DNA from: Anthropogastromicrobium aceti
GTDB taxonomy: Bacteria > Bacillota > Clostridia > Lachnospirales > Lachnospiraceae
Strand: one strand, 5' to 3'
Assembly: GCF_025567095.1 (NCBI RefSeq)
Contig: NZ_JAOQJH010000012.1
Length of the DNA: 64,000 nt
Position 1 is the stretch's first letter. Every line of letters begins with the position of its first letter. Below the pieces are notes generated by a model. It did not search any database. It worked only from the letters and a program-made list of their open reading frames with translations, and was not told the origin of the DNA. The position numbers and the translations under genes are program-made. Shown one piece after another: positions 33,762 through 43,396 of this stretch.

Positions 33762-36347
33762 ATGATACGAACAGGAACAATTCTGAGCAGCAGATATGAA
33801 ATCCTTGAGCAAATTGGTTCCGGCGGCATGGCATATGTATATAAGGCAAGAGACAGAAAGCTAAGCCGTCTGGTAGCAATTAAGATATTAAAAGAAGAGT
33901 TCTGTAAGGATAAGAGCTTTGTAGCAAAGTTTCGGATGGAGGCACAGGCAGCAGCCGGCCTTTCACATAACAATGTGGTTGGAGTTTATGATGTCGGTGA
34001 AGAAGACAATGTTCACTACATTGTAATGGAACTTATTGATGGTATTACGCTTAAGGAATATATTACACGAAAGAGAAAATTAGGAACAAAAGAGTCTATC
34101 GGAATTGCCATTCAGGTAGCTCAGGGTCTTGAGGCTGCACATAAACGTCATATTGTGCACCGTGATATCAAGCCACAGAATATTATTATATCAAAGGATG
34201 GCCGTATTAAGGTTGCTGATTTTGGAATTGCAAGAGCGATCACAGATGAGACAACAAACCTTTACGGTGCAGCAGGCTCTGTGCATTATATTTCACCGGA
34301 GCAGGCAAGAGGCGGCTACTGTGATGAGAGAAGTGATATTTATTCACTTGGAATTACGATATATGAGATGGTGACTGGCCGTGTCCCGTTTGACGGTGAT
34401 ACGACAGTAGCAGTAGCAATAGCGCATATCAATGAGGCAATGGTGCCGCCAAGCAACATTGAGCCAAGTGTTCCTGTTGCCCTTGAACAGATTATTTTCA
34501 AGTGTACACAAAAGCGTCCTAACCAGCGTTATTCAAGCTGCGCAGATCTCATAAAGGATCTTCGCCACGCACTTGTTGCACCAAATGAGCGTTTTGTTCA
34601 TTTTGTTCAGCTTGAGGAGACTGCAAATGGAGAGACTACTGTTATGAGCGATGAACAGATGCGTGATATACGCAATCGTTCAGACCGCGGTCAGCATGAG
34701 AATACAGCATATCAGGAAAGAAGCTTAAAGAGTCAGCAGATTAAGCGCTCACCTGCCAGAGAGAGTGCAGCAGCTCAGCAGCGCCGTCACGAGCAGATTG
34801 ATTTTGAGACATATGGTCCGGGAAATCAGGACGACAATTTTTCAAGTGAAGCTTATAAAAGAGAAAAGCATTCTCGTGCTAAAAAAGTAAAGAGAGATCC
34901 AGATGAGGCAACAGCATTTGATAAGATACTGGCAGCAATTGGCTCTGTGCTTGGTGTTGCCATGCTTGCTATGCTTGTGTATATTGTAGGTTCTCTTTCC
35001 GGTGCCTTTCAGCGTACACCAACGAGTATATCATCAAATAAAAAAACGACAGCTGCAGCTAATGATCCAATCATCTCAACATATGAGGATGAATCGGGAC
35101 AGAATGCAGATGGTAGAACAAAGGTGCCAGAGCTTCTTGGTATGAGTATTACAGAAGCAACAAAGGCATTAAAGGAAGCTGATCTTAAGATTGTTTTGGC
35201 AAGAACGTATGAGTATTCTGACGAGTATGCGACTGGTCTTGTGTGCCGTCAGCAGTATGACAAGGGTACAGTTGTTGATAAAGGAAGTACCATAAAGGTG
35301 TATTTGAGCCTTGGAAGTGATAAGTTTGAGATTAACGGTAAACTGTATGTCAATGGAAATGTTAGTATTCTAAAGTATTATTTGAGGAGCTTTAAGGACA
35401 TTGATGTAGAGTATGTTGGCGAATACAGTGAGGAATATGCAAAAGATATGGTGCTTCGCATGGAGCCGGATAAAGGATATCTTCAGGCGGGAGATTCTTT
35501 AAAGGTTTACATTAGTTTAGGACCTGAATATATTGATGTTCCGAATCTTTATGGTATGACAAAACAGCAGGCAATCGCCAAAATTGAGCAGGCGGGCTTT
35601 AGTGTAGGAACGATTAGTGAAGTTAACAGTGATAATACCGAGGCAGGTCAGGTATGCGGTCAGAGCCTTGATCCAGGTACCAGTCAAAAGAGTGGAACTG
35701 AGATTGCATTTTCTATAAGTCTTGGACCGAAGATGGCAGTTGTGCCAGGTGTTGTCGGTAATTCAGCAGAAGGATACGCATATTCTGCAATAGGTTCTGC
35801 AAATCTTTATTATTCAATTGAATACGCAGAAAGCACATCTGTTCCAGCAGGTACTGTAATTAGTCAGGTACCAGAGGGCGGAACTTCTGTACCAGAGTAT
35901 TCAACTGTAAAGCTTGTAATTAGTGTTGGACCGCCGACAGTAGGCTTAGGAGCTAATGATTTGACAAATATGACGCAGGAGCAGGCAACATCTACACTTG
36001 CAGGTATGTCACTTGGTGCACAGATTCAGTACGAGTCAAGTGATTATGTGGCAGTTGGAAGTGTAACAAGATGGGCTGCGACTAGTGCAGATGGATCCTT
36101 ACATGCAGGAGATACTGTAATTGTCTTTATCAGTACAGGTCCGGCAGCAACAGCGCCAAGTACAGATCCGGCGCCGGCACCAAGTACAGATCCAGCACCA
36201 GCACCAAGTACAAATCCAGCACCAGCACCAAGTACAGATCCGGCGCCGGCACCAAGTACAGATCCGGCGCCGGCACCAAGCCCAGATCCGGCACCGAGTA
36301 CTGATGCAGCAGCGCCTCAGGCAGACACAGCAGGCGCTGTAAGCTGA
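33762..36347 (+). CDS. prkC: PASTA-domain Ser/Thr protein kinase (PrkC/PknB)
   Basis: Membrane receptor kinase sensing peptidoglycan fragments or lipid II. The kinase domain (about 10-270) has GSGGMAYVYKA, VAIKIL (Lys), HRDIKPQN and DFGIARA. A basic juxtamembrane linker, one membrane segment (about 392-415), and then five PASTA-like repeats fill roughly 450-800, each ending in a (L/V)SLGP-type strand. The second is divergent. The last 60 residues are a Pro/Ala/Ser tail of tandem PAPSTDPA units, coded by the repeat at 36156-36299. The ATG at 33762 has GGAGG upstream; the longer open frame into prpC is rejected. The length is 861, longer than usual because of the tail. Neighbours match the conserved Firmicute cluster. 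Confidence 0.95.
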   Translation: MIRTGTILSSRYEILEQIGSGGMAYVYKARDRKLSRLVAIKILKEEFCKDKSFVAKFRMEAQAAAGLSHNNVVGVYDVGEEDNVHYIVMELIDGITLKEYITRKRKLGTKESIGIAIQVAQGLEAAHKRHIVHRDIKPQNIIISKDGRIKVADFGIARAITDETTNLYGAAGSVHYISPEQARGGYCDERSDIYSLGITIYEMVTGRVPFDGDTTVAVAIAHINEAMVPPSNIEPSVPVALEQIIFKCTQKRPNQRYSSCADLIKDLRHALVAPNERFVHFVQLEETANGETTVMSDEQMRDIRNRSDRGQHENTAYQERSLKSQQIKRSPARESAAAQQRRHEQIDFETYGPGNQDDNFSSEAYKREKHSRAKKVKRDPDEATAFDKILAAIGSVLGVAMLAMLVYIVGSLSGAFQRTPTSISSNKKTTAAANDPIISTYEDESGQNADGRTKVPELLGMSITEATKALKEADLKIVLARTYEYSDEYATGLVCRQQYDKGTVVDKGSTIKVYLSLGSDKFEINGKLYVNGNVSILKYYLRSFKDIDVEYVGEYSEEYAKDMVLRMEPDKGYLQAGDSLKVYISLGPEYIDVPNLYGMTKQQAIAKIEQAGFSVGTISEVNSDNTEAGQVCGQSLDPGTSQKSGTEIAFSISLGPKMAVVPGVVGNSAEGYAYSAIGSANLYYSIEYAESTSVPAGTVISQVPEGGTSVPEYSTVKLVISVGPPTVGLGANDLTNMTQEQATSTLAGMSLGAQIQYESSDYVAVGSVTRWAATSADGSLHAGDTVIVFISTGPAATAPSTDPAPAPSTDPAPAPSTNPAPAPSTDPAPAPSTDPAPAPSPDPAPSTDAAAPQADTAGAVS
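36156..36299 (+). repeat. 24-bp tandem repeat within prkC
   Basis: About six copies of a 24-bp unit starting CCAAGTACAGATCC, each coding PSTDPAPA, with variants (Asn for Asp in copy three, a Pro variant in the last). Synonymous differences group copies (GGCGCCGGCA versus AGCACCAGCA), showing recent duplication of units. It encodes an extracellular proline-rich tail and is expected to vary in copy number between strains. Confidence 0.9.
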
Positions 36348-36370
36348 AATAATTGTAAAGGAATTACAGG

Positions 36371-37258
36371 ATGCAAGGAAAAATCATTAAAGGAATTGCC
36401 GGATTTTACTATGTACAGGCAGAGAATGAATCGCAGTACGAGTGCAAGGCGAAAGGAATTTTCAGAAAAGACCATAAAAAACCTCTGGTGGGTGATGAAG
36501 TGACAATTGAGGTGCTTGATGAGGAAGAAAAGAAAGGCTCCATTACAGAGCTTCTTCCTCGAAGAAGCGAGTTGTTTCGTCCAGCGGTAGCAAATATAGA
36601 TCAGGCAGTGATCGTATTTGCATGCCGTGAGCCAGAACCAAATTTTAATTTGCTGGATCGTTTTCTTGTTTTAATGGAAAAGCGAAATGTACCGGTTATT
36701 CTTTGTTTTACAAAGGCTGATTTGGCGACAGAAGAATTTAAAAAAGAGGTTCAAATGATATATGAGCCAGCTGGTTATCCTGTTTGCTTTACTGACTATC
36801 ATGATTTTGAAGGAGAAGGACACAAAAAACTGTTTCATCTTCTTTCAGGGAAGGTGACAGCCTTTGCAGGTCCGAGCGGTGTTGGAAAATCAACGCTGGT
36901 AAATCATTTTTGTCCGGAAGCAGGGATGGATACTGGCGAAGTCAGTGAGAAAATAAAAAGAGGAAAGCATACGACAAGGCATTCAGAGATTTTTTATCTG
37001 GGTCATCAGACATTTTTATTTGATACACCTGGATTTAGCTCATTAGATGTGCTCTCTCTTGAAAAGGAAGAACTCGAGCTGCTTTTTCCAGAGTTTTCAC
37101 CTTATCTTGGTAAATGCCGCTTTACAGGATGTTCTCATATTTCAGAGCCGTCGTGCGGCATAAAGGAAGCAGTCCAAAATGGAAAAATCAGTCAAAATCG
37201 TTATGAAAGCTATACAGCTTTTTATAAAGAATTAAATGCAGTAAGACGATATAAATAA
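36371..37258 (+). CDS. rsgA: Small ribosomal subunit biogenesis GTPase RsgA
   Basis: Circularly permuted GTPase that checks 30S maturation. An N-terminal OB fold (1-65) is followed by G4 FTKADL, then G1 GPSGVGKST (168-176), then G3 DTPGFSS, the order that defines the family. A C-terminal zinc knuckle is visible as CRFTGCSHISEPSCGI. Length is 295. The ATG at 36371 follows AAAGGAATTACAGG. It is downstream of prkC, as in other Firmicutes. Confidence 0.95.
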   Translation: MQGKIIKGIAGFYYVQAENESQYECKAKGIFRKDHKKPLVGDEVTIEVLDEEEKKGSITELLPRRSELFRPAVANIDQAVIVFACREPEPNFNLLDRFLVLMEKRNVPVILCFTKADLATEEFKKEVQMIYEPAGYPVCFTDYHDFEGEGHKKLFHLLSGKVTAFAGPSGVGKSTLVNHFCPEAGMDTGEVSEKIKRGKHTTRHSEIFYLGHQTFLFDTPGFSSLDVLSLEKEELELLFPEFSPYLGKCRFTGCSHISEPSCGIKEAVQNGKISQNRYESYTAFYKELNAVRRYK

Positions 37259-37276
37259 AGGAAAGGAAAGTAACAC

Positions 37277-37945
37277 ATGGCAGATTTGGCAGTATCTTTA
37301 CTATCAGCAGATTTTTCGTGTTTAGAAAAACAACTTCAGGAATTAAAAGAGGCAGACGTGAAATGGCTTCACATTGATGTGATGGATGGCAATTTTGTAC
37401 CTAGCATCTCATTTGGATTTCCGATTGTCAAAACACTAAGAAAGGCATTTTCAGGTGTATTTGACGTCCATTTGATGATCCAGGAGCCGATCCGTTATAT
37501 CAAAGAGTTTGCAGAATCCGGAAGTGATATGATCACGATTCATCTGGAAGCATGTGAGGATGTTGAGGCTACTTTAAGGTGGATTCGTGAGTGTGGCTGT
37601 AAGGCAGGACTTGCAGTTAACCCACATACCCCGATTGAGGAGGTCTATCCATATCTTCATCTGACAGATATGGTGCTTGCCATGACAGTACAGCCTGGAT
37701 TTGGAGGACAGAAATATATCCATTCAGTAACGAAAAAGGTGGAGACACTGCACAAGTATTTAAATGAGAATGGATTTGATTCTGTTTTAATTGAAGTGGA
37801 TGGTGGAATTTGTCTTGAAACTGCTCTGGAAGCAGCAGATGCAGGAAGCGATATTCTTGTCAGCGGAAGCAGTGTGTTTAAAGGCAATATTGGACAAAAT
37901 GTACACGATCTTCTGGAGGCAATGAACCATTCAGAGAAGGTATGA
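37277..37945 (+). CDS. rpe: Ribulose-phosphate 3-epimerase
   Basis: Interconverts ribulose-5-phosphate and xylulose-5-phosphate (pentose phosphate pathway), which is also the route by which xylose released by the enzymes at 55-62 kb would enter metabolism. TIM-barrel motifs are LLSADFSCL, HIDVMDGNFVP (His and Asp metal ligands), DVHLMI, MTVQPGFGGQ and EVDGGI. Length is 222. GGAAAGG lies upstream of the ATG. Confidence 0.97.
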   Translation: MADLAVSLLSADFSCLEKQLQELKEADVKWLHIDVMDGNFVPSISFGFPIVKTLRKAFSGVFDVHLMIQEPIRYIKEFAESGSDMITIHLEACEDVEATLRWIRECGCKAGLAVNPHTPIEEVYPYLHLTDMVLAMTVQPGFGGQKYIHSVTKKVETLHKYLNENGFDSVLIEVDGGICLETALEAADAGSDILVSGSSVFKGNIGQNVHDLLEAMNHSEKV

Positions 37946-37975
37946 TGTATAGGCACAAATAAAAGCAGGACAGGT

Positions 37976-38638
37976 ATGCAGAGAATGAAGAACTTATTGC
38001 TTGTATTGGGCGGAACATTAGATGCTTTGTTTTTAAAGGAGTGCTATGAAAAAATGCAGCCACATTTTGTGGTGGCTGCAGATGGAGCACTTGAAAAAGT
38101 TTTGGCAGCAGGTATTCCATGCAATTGTGGAATGGGGGATTTTGACACAGTTTCAAAAGATGTGCTTTGTCATTTTGAGGAGGATCAAAATACAAAGTTA
38201 CTCTCCTTTCCACCTGAAAAGGATGAGACAGATGCAGAGCTTGCTGTGCAGTTTGCAGTAGATCAAAAACCAGATAAGATTTGGATTCTTGGTGCAACAG
38301 GAGGCCGTATGGATCATATGCTCGGCAATCTGGAACTTCTTCATATTCCCCTTACAAAAGGAATTGAATGTGAAATAATTGATCAGCAAAATCGAATCAG
38401 GCTGCTAGATGGCCCTATTTTGCTTGAAAAAATGGCTGATTGGAAGTATGTATCATTTTTATCCTACACAGATCAGACACAAGGCATTACATTAAAGGGA
38501 TTTGTTTATAATGTTGAAAAATTCACCTTGAAAAAGGGAAGTACACGCTGTATAAGCAATGAGATATGTGATGAGAAGGCAGCGGTTTCATTTACGAATG
38601 GGCTGCTTTACTGTATTCGTTCACGTGATCTAAGATGA
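37976..38638 (+). CDS. thiN: Thiamine pyrophosphokinase
   Basis: Converts thiamine to thiamine diphosphate with ATP. Recognisable are VVAADGALEKVL, GMGDFDTVS, PPEKDETDAELAV and LGATGGRMDHMLGN, the family catalytic-site residues. Length is 220. AGGACAGG lies upstream. It is the last gene of the conserved prpC-prkC-rsgA-rpe-thiN order, and its stop overlaps the upstream in-frame start option of the next gene. Confidence 0.92.
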   Translation: MQRMKNLLLVLGGTLDALFLKECYEKMQPHFVVAADGALEKVLAAGIPCNCGMGDFDTVSKDVLCHFEEDQNTKLLSFPPEKDETDAELAVQFAVDQKPDKIWILGATGGRMDHMLGNLELLHIPLTKGIECEIIDQQNRIRLLDGPILLEKMADWKYVSFLSYTDQTQGITLKGFVYNVEKFTLKKGSTRCISNEICDEKAAVSFTNGLLYCIRSRDLR

Positions 38639-38664
38639 TTAATGATGAAAAAGAGGTATCAGCA

Positions 38665-39657
38665 TTGAGAAAACAAATAATAGGTTTGACAGCATGTCTG
38701 GCAGGGCTTTGCTTTAGTGGATGCAGAGACGTTGTACTTTCTACATCTTTAAATGATCATATTCTTTTTAGCGGAACAAAAACCAGACTGAGCTTAGAAG
38801 AGTGCAGTCTGGTCTTTCTGGATTTTCAAACACGTTATAATCTTTATTATGAAAATCTGGGAGAAACCGATTTTTGGAAGGAAAAAGCAGGAGAGATTGA
38901 TTTTTCCGATTATCTGCGTGATGGCAGAATAAAAGAAGAACTGTGCACGTTAGTGCTTTTAAACGATATGGCATCAGGGCTTGGTGTAACACTTACAGAT
39001 GAGGAGCGCAGTGCCTGTCAGGCTGCTGCAGCCGATTATTATGGAAGTCTGTCTGATGAGGAGAAAAGCTATATCCAGTCAGACGAGTCAAAAGCAGCAT
39101 CTTTGTATGAAAAGTATCGCATTGCACAGAAGACAATTGATGAGCTTTGCTCAGGTATAAACACAGAAGTTAGTGATAATGATAAGCGTGTTATGATACT
39201 TCAGTTGATCGCAGCACCATCATACGAGGAAATTGAACAGGCGAAGGAGCGCATTTCATCAGGCGAAGATTTTGAGAGTGTTGCAAAAGAAGTAAGTCGC
39301 TTTTCGCAGATTGAATATCAGGTAAGCCGCGGAACGCTAAATCCAATTTTGGAGGAAACAGCTATCTACATGAGTGATGGTGAAGTCAGCGATATTATTC
39401 AGACAGAGCAGAATTATTATTTGATTCGCTGTGTGGATGATTTTGACGAGGTACTTAGTTCTGAAAATGAAAGTCAGGTATTCGGAAAGCTTCGCTATGC
39501 AACATGGTCACAAAGTTTTACGTCATATGCAAAGGAACATACTGTTGGTATTTCAGAGGAGATCTGGGAAAATCTGCATTTCTATCAGACAACAGCCTTT
39601 ACATCAGATGATCTGTATAAGACGTATGATAGGTATTTTTGTACCAATAGTAATTGA
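38665..39657 (+). CDS. Peptidyl-prolyl isomerase-like lipoprotein (PrsA/SurA type)
   Basis: Probable extracellular foldase of the PpiC/parvulin type. From the TTG at 38665 (AAGAGG exactly 8 bases upstream) the product opens with a short lipoprotein signal and lipobox (LCFSGC), then about 330 residues. An N-terminal SurA-like helical region (DEERSACQAAAADYYG...) is followed by a parvulin-like segment from about 175, with the family pattern KERISSGEDFESVAKEVS and a GEVSDIIQTEQNYYLIR strand. The alternative ATG at 38635 overlaps the thiN stop and would place 10 charged residues before the signal. Parvulin active-site residues are poorly conserved by eye, so it may be a chaperone rather than an isomerase. 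Confidence 0.75.
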   Translation: MRKQIIGLTACLAGLCFSGCRDVVLSTSLNDHILFSGTKTRLSLEECSLVFLDFQTRYNLYYENLGETDFWKEKAGEIDFSDYLRDGRIKEELCTLVLLNDMASGLGVTLTDEERSACQAAAADYYGSLSDEEKSYIQSDESKAASLYEKYRIAQKTIDELCSGINTEVSDNDKRVMILQLIAAPSYEEIEQAKERISSGEDFESVAKEVSRFSQIEYQVSRGTLNPILEETAIYMSDGEVSDIIQTEQNYYLIRCVDDFDEVLSSENESQVFGKLRYATWSQSFTSYAKEHTVGISEEIWENLHFYQTTAFTSDDLYKTYDRYFCTNSN

Positions 39658-39682
39658 CAATAAAATTATTTTTTTCAATAAC

Positions 39683-39732
39683 AAAAAGGCGAGCATACAT
39701 GCGTGTCAGGCACACATGATGCTCGCCTTTTT
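39683..39732. terminator. Strong bidirectional terminator between convergent genes
   Basis: AAAAAGGCGAGCAT (39683-39696) pairs with ATGCTCGCCTTTTT (39719-39732) over 14 bp. The inner part (CATGCGTGT with CACACATG) continues the stem with one mismatch. T-runs on both strands serve the foldase operon and the minus-strand rhamnosidase gene. Confidence 0.92.
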
Positions 39733-39792
39733 AGTGGATTCAAAACTACTCAGAGTCACATTTTCAGAATGCATTTTGCTTACTATGAATAG

Positions 39793-42700
39793 TTAACAAA
39801 TTTTAAAAGTATAGCTTCCGCTTACAAGCTCAAAGTCAGCCACACCAGATACAGCAGTATCTGCTATTGCAGCGCCTTCAAGGATTTGTACACTACTGTG
39901 GCAGCTAGATGGAAGTGATAAATGGGCAGTTGTGTTTGCTGGTATCGTGCAGTGATACACAATCGAGTTCTCTTTCTTTTCCCAGGAGGAAGTAATTTTG
40001 CCAAATGGTGTTTCCTGTTCACCCTTTGCATAGGTCAGCGTGCCGCCCCAGGATGGAGTCAAAAAGATTTTGTGGTATCCTGCTTCATCAGTATTTTCTC
40101 CTGTCTGAATACCGAGAACGGTGCGGTAGAGCCACTGTCCAATTGAACCATATGCATAGTGGTTGAACGAATTCATTGAAACGTCACCGAATGTGCCTGT
40201 TTCTGCAATGTAAGAGTTCCAACGCTCCCAGATAGTAGTTGCACCATTTATAACGCTGTAAAGCCATCCTGGATTACCTTTTTGTTCTAAGAGCGTAAAA
40301 GCAAGCTCACTTTGTCCACACTTTGTCAGTGCAGGAAGCAGGTGACTGATTCCAAGGAAACCAACAGAAAGATGATTGTCTCTTCTATGGATTGACTCAA
40401 CAAAATAATGGGTTGTCTGTGCCATTGTTTCTTCAGGCATGAGATTAAAATCAATCGCAAGTGCATAGGCTGTTTGGCTTGGATGATGGGTGCTTCCTGC
40501 ATTCTCACAATAGCGTGTCTGATTGATAATAGTACCATCTGCCTGCGGTGTGCCTTTGCTCATCTCACCCCAGTAAGCTAAAGAACCGTCTGGCTGAACC
40601 CAAGCCTCACGAAAGGCAGTGCGAATATCCTCGAAACGTTTTTGATAAAGAAAAGCATCATCTGTTTTTCCTAAAATTCGTGCAATGCGAGCCATCAGGT
40701 CAGCAACATAAGCGGCATAAGCAGTTGCTGTCAGGATAAATGGAGTAGATTCATCAAATGTCAGATGATCGCCTCGGCTTTGCTGAACCTGAATAAAAGG
40801 TTTAGAAGAAAGATCGGACTGATCATGTCTTTGTACACCATCGACAGTGCGAAGACCGCAGTTTTGGCGTGAATCAAGACTTTGGTAAGCAATCCAGCGC
40901 GCCATGCACTCATAATTTTCTTCAAGAACACGAGTATCGCCGTAGGCCAGATACATTTCCCAAGGAACAATTACAGAAGCATCTGCCCAACCGGCACATC
41001 CGGCAGGACGGTTATCGCCGCCAAGAGGTGCCGTATCCGGGATAGCGCCCTGACGATTATACATTAGCTGACCGTCGCGCACATCAAGAAGCCATTTATT
41101 CATAAATGACTGAACATCCATGTTAAAGGCAGCAGTCGGTGCGAAGACCTGTGCATCACCAGTCCAGCCCATACGCTCATTTCGCTGTGGGCAATCGGTG
41201 TACACAAGAAGAGAATTGCCGCGCTGTCCCCATTGAATGTTACTCTGAAGCTGATTGACTAACGGATCGGAACACTCAAAGTTTCCAGTTGTGTCTGGTG
41301 TATTGCAAAGAACAAGACCTTCTAAACTTGTTACACAGCTGATATCGGAAAGCTCACAGCCATTTCCTGTGATTTCCACATAGCGAAAACCATGTGATGT
41401 AAAGGAAGGAACAAAAGTTTCTCCGTTTTCATCACCGCTAAAGGTATAAGTGTCAGTATTGGCAGCGGAGCGGATATTTTTGATGTAGATTTCGCCGTTT
41501 GCATAGCTCATTTCTCCGTAGCGAAGTTTAATTGAAAGGCCACGTTCACCCTTTAAGTGAAGGCGAACTGTTCCGACCATGTTCTGACCAAGATCGTAAA
41601 CAAAATGACCAGTCGGAATTTCCTGCATAGAGATAGGAGTCAACACACGTTCAATCACAGCGGACGGGCCTTCTTGTGCTGTAAGTTCAAATTTTATAGG
41701 ATTAGTAAAGGCTCCATTTGTAGGAACTGGCTTGCTTGGCCATGGAAGAATGCCACATGTTTTCCAACGTTTGTCACTATTATCAATATGAGACAGAGCA
41801 TTTGGAAGCAGACGCGCATCATAATTTTCACCATCAAGATAGTCAGAGTCAACTACAGCGCCCTTATCAGTAAAAAGCCATGAATTATCGGTCACAAGTT
41901 CATCCTTGCTTCCATCGGTGTAGGTAACGATCATGCGTCCCATAAAAGAGTTTTGCTCGCCATATTTCATAGGACCGCTGTAACCGCAGTAACCATTGTA
42001 ATAACCCTTGCCAACGGTAGCCAAAAGCTGATTTTCGCCCTCATGCAGCAGGTTTGTCACATCATATGTCTGATAGAAAATGCGAAGGCGATAATCAGTA
42101 AAGCCTGGTGCGAAAAAGCTGCCATCGGCGTCAATGCCATTTACTTTTACACGGTAGGAACCGCGTGCTGTTGCATATAGACGGGCAGAGGCAATCTTTT
42201 TGGATGGGTTTGAATGGAAAGTACCAAGCAGATTTATAGCTGGAACAGGGCAAGCCAGTTCAAACTGATTTTTTATAGTTAAGATTCCATCCTTACAGGA
42301 ACCAAGAACAGAGAAAATACCAGATTCATCTGAGAAGCTTTCATTCTGGAAAACAGTGTTGGTTTTCGGGTCAGAAATAACAAGATTGTCATAGTATGCA
42401 GTACTGCCTAACTGCTTAAAGCCTATAGAGAACAGACATCCACGGCGCGGAACAAAAAATCCGGCATTTGGCATCAAGTCAGCTTCTTTTTGAATTACAG
42501 TCACATTATTGATAGAAACAGAAAGATCTCGGTTATCCACTGTAATGGAGATTGTATTCCAATCATGCTCTAAGCCCTCAGAAACTGCTTCCTTACTAAT
42601 TATGTAGCCAACTTTGCTGCCAAGAATAGTTACAGTAGGAAGATGACCTTCTTTAGTGCTGCCATCCCAAGCGTTATCGCAATATTCATAAATCATCAAA

Positions 42701-43224
42701 GTGCGGTTATCCATGTCCACATCAAATAATACGTAGTTATCCTTATTTCGGGCAGAGAGTACAATGCCAGCTTTATTACCGATGCCAGTTTTAAAATCAA
42801 CGTTCATCTGATAGGAGTACAGGCAGGCAGTATTAGTTGTTTGCTTCGGTGAGCCAATCCACTGTGCATTGTTCCACACGGAAGCGTCCTTTCCCATCAG
42901 CCCAGTCTCAAACCATGTAACTTCGCTTTCATGCATCATATTTTCTTCATCCCACACGAAGACTTTCCAATAGTAGCGTGTGGAAGGCTCAAGTCTGGTG
43001 CAGTCAGCCGTTAACGCGGTGTGCTGTATATAACTCTTTACAATATTACTGTCCCAGATAATGGGAGTCATAGTCTTATCTTTAGAAACGATGATGCGAT
43101 AAGCGCTCTGCTTAGCACCTGTTCGTGAAGCAGCCATTTGCCAGGAAAACATAGGTGTTTCGCAGTCAACGCCAAGCGGTGTAATTTGTGCCTGTGTGCG
43201 GCATTTTACAATAGAAGTGCTCAT
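39793..43224 (-). CDS. Alpha-L-rhamnosidase, family GH78
   Basis: Releases terminal L-rhamnose from plant glycans or flavonoid glycosides. The 1,143-residue product has the GH78 N-terminal beta domain (PLGVDCETPMFSWQM), a concanavalin-like insertion (about 130-290: IVLSARNKDNYVLFDVDMD...), two more beta domains, and the (alpha/alpha)6 catalytic barrel. The family signature DCPQRNERMGWTGDAQ holds the acidic catalytic residues. A C-terminal beta domain ends the protein. There is no signal peptide, so it is likely intracellular. The start has GGAG 9-10 bases upstream and the promoter at 43263-43291. The stop faces the bidirectional terminator. No transporter is adjacent. Confidence 0.93.
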   Translation of the reverse strand: MSTSIVKCRTQAQITPLGVDCETPMFSWQMAASRTGAKQSAYRIIVSKDKTMTPIIWDSNIVKSYIQHTALTADCTRLEPSTRYYWKVFVWDEENMMHESEVTWFETGLMGKDASVWNNAQWIGSPKQTTNTACLYSYQMNVDFKTGIGNKAGIVLSARNKDNYVLFDVDMDNRTLMIYEYCDNAWDGSTKEGHLPTVTILGSKVGYIISKEAVSEGLEHDWNTISITVDNRDLSVSINNVTVIQKEADLMPNAGFFVPRRGCLFSIGFKQLGSTAYYDNLVISDPKTNTVFQNESFSDESGIFSVLGSCKDGILTIKNQFELACPVPAINLLGTFHSNPSKKIASARLYATARGSYRVKVNGIDADGSFFAPGFTDYRLRIFYQTYDVTNLLHEGENQLLATVGKGYYNGYCGYSGPMKYGEQNSFMGRMIVTYTDGSKDELVTDNSWLFTDKGAVVDSDYLDGENYDARLLPNALSHIDNSDKRWKTCGILPWPSKPVPTNGAFTNPIKFELTAQEGPSAVIERVLTPISMQEIPTGHFVYDLGQNMVGTVRLHLKGERGLSIKLRYGEMSYANGEIYIKNIRSAANTDTYTFSGDENGETFVPSFTSHGFRYVEITGNGCELSDISCVTSLEGLVLCNTPDTTGNFECSDPLVNQLQSNIQWGQRGNSLLVYTDCPQRNERMGWTGDAQVFAPTAAFNMDVQSFMNKWLLDVRDGQLMYNRQGAIPDTAPLGGDNRPAGCAGWADASVIVPWEMYLAYGDTRVLEENYECMARWIAYQSLDSRQNCGLRTVDGVQRHDQSDLSSKPFIQVQQSRGDHLTFDESTPFILTATAYAAYVADLMARIARILGKTDDAFLYQKRFEDIRTAFREAWVQPDGSLAYWGEMSKGTPQADGTIINQTRYCENAGSTHHPSQTAYALAIDFNLMPEETMAQTTHYFVESIHRRDNHLSVGFLGISHLLPALTKCGQSELAFTLLEQKGNPGWLYSVINGATTIWERWNSYIAETGTFGDVSMNSFNHYAYGSIGQWLYRTVLGIQTGENTDEAGYHKIFLTPSWGGTLTYAKGEQETPFGKITSSWEKKENSIVYHCTIPANTTAHLSLPSSCHSSVQILEGAAIADTAVSGVADFELVSGSYTFKIC

Positions 43225-43262
43225 TATGTCGATCTCCTTTTGCTATTTATTTATCTTTTGGT

Positions 43263-43291
43263 ATCATAGCACAAAAATGGGGGAGTAGCAA
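43263..43291 (-). promoter_or_regulatory. Promoter of the GH78 gene
   Basis: On the minus strand, TTGCTA (43291-43286) and TATGAT (43268-43263) are 17 bases apart. The -10 is preceded by TGC (extended -10), and the start codon lies about 40 bases downstream. Confidence 0.65.
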
Positions 43292-43302
43292 CCAATGAAG
43301 GG

Positions 43303-43331
43303 TTGTCTGGTCACTAAAATCATGCTATGAT
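43303..43331 (+). promoter_or_regulatory. Promoter of the C69 dipeptidase gene
   Basis: TTGTCT (43303-43308) and TATGAT (43326-43331) are 17 bases apart, with TGC before the -10. It is back to back with the GH78 promoter; both share the string TGCTATGATA at the -10. Confidence 0.65.
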
Positions 43332-43396
43332 AGGGGCAGAGTCTGAATTGCGACTTGAAAAACAAAATATAGTCTGATTATTAGGAGGAGATAGAT

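Noticed and set aside
36156..36299. CRISPR-like array
   Set aside because: The 24-bp units are directly contiguous, in frame, and code a regular proline-rich peptide; there are no spacers.
41557..41883. Plus-strand open frame inside the GH78 gene
   Set aside because: Shadow of the minus-strand rhamnosidase, with no homology-like features.
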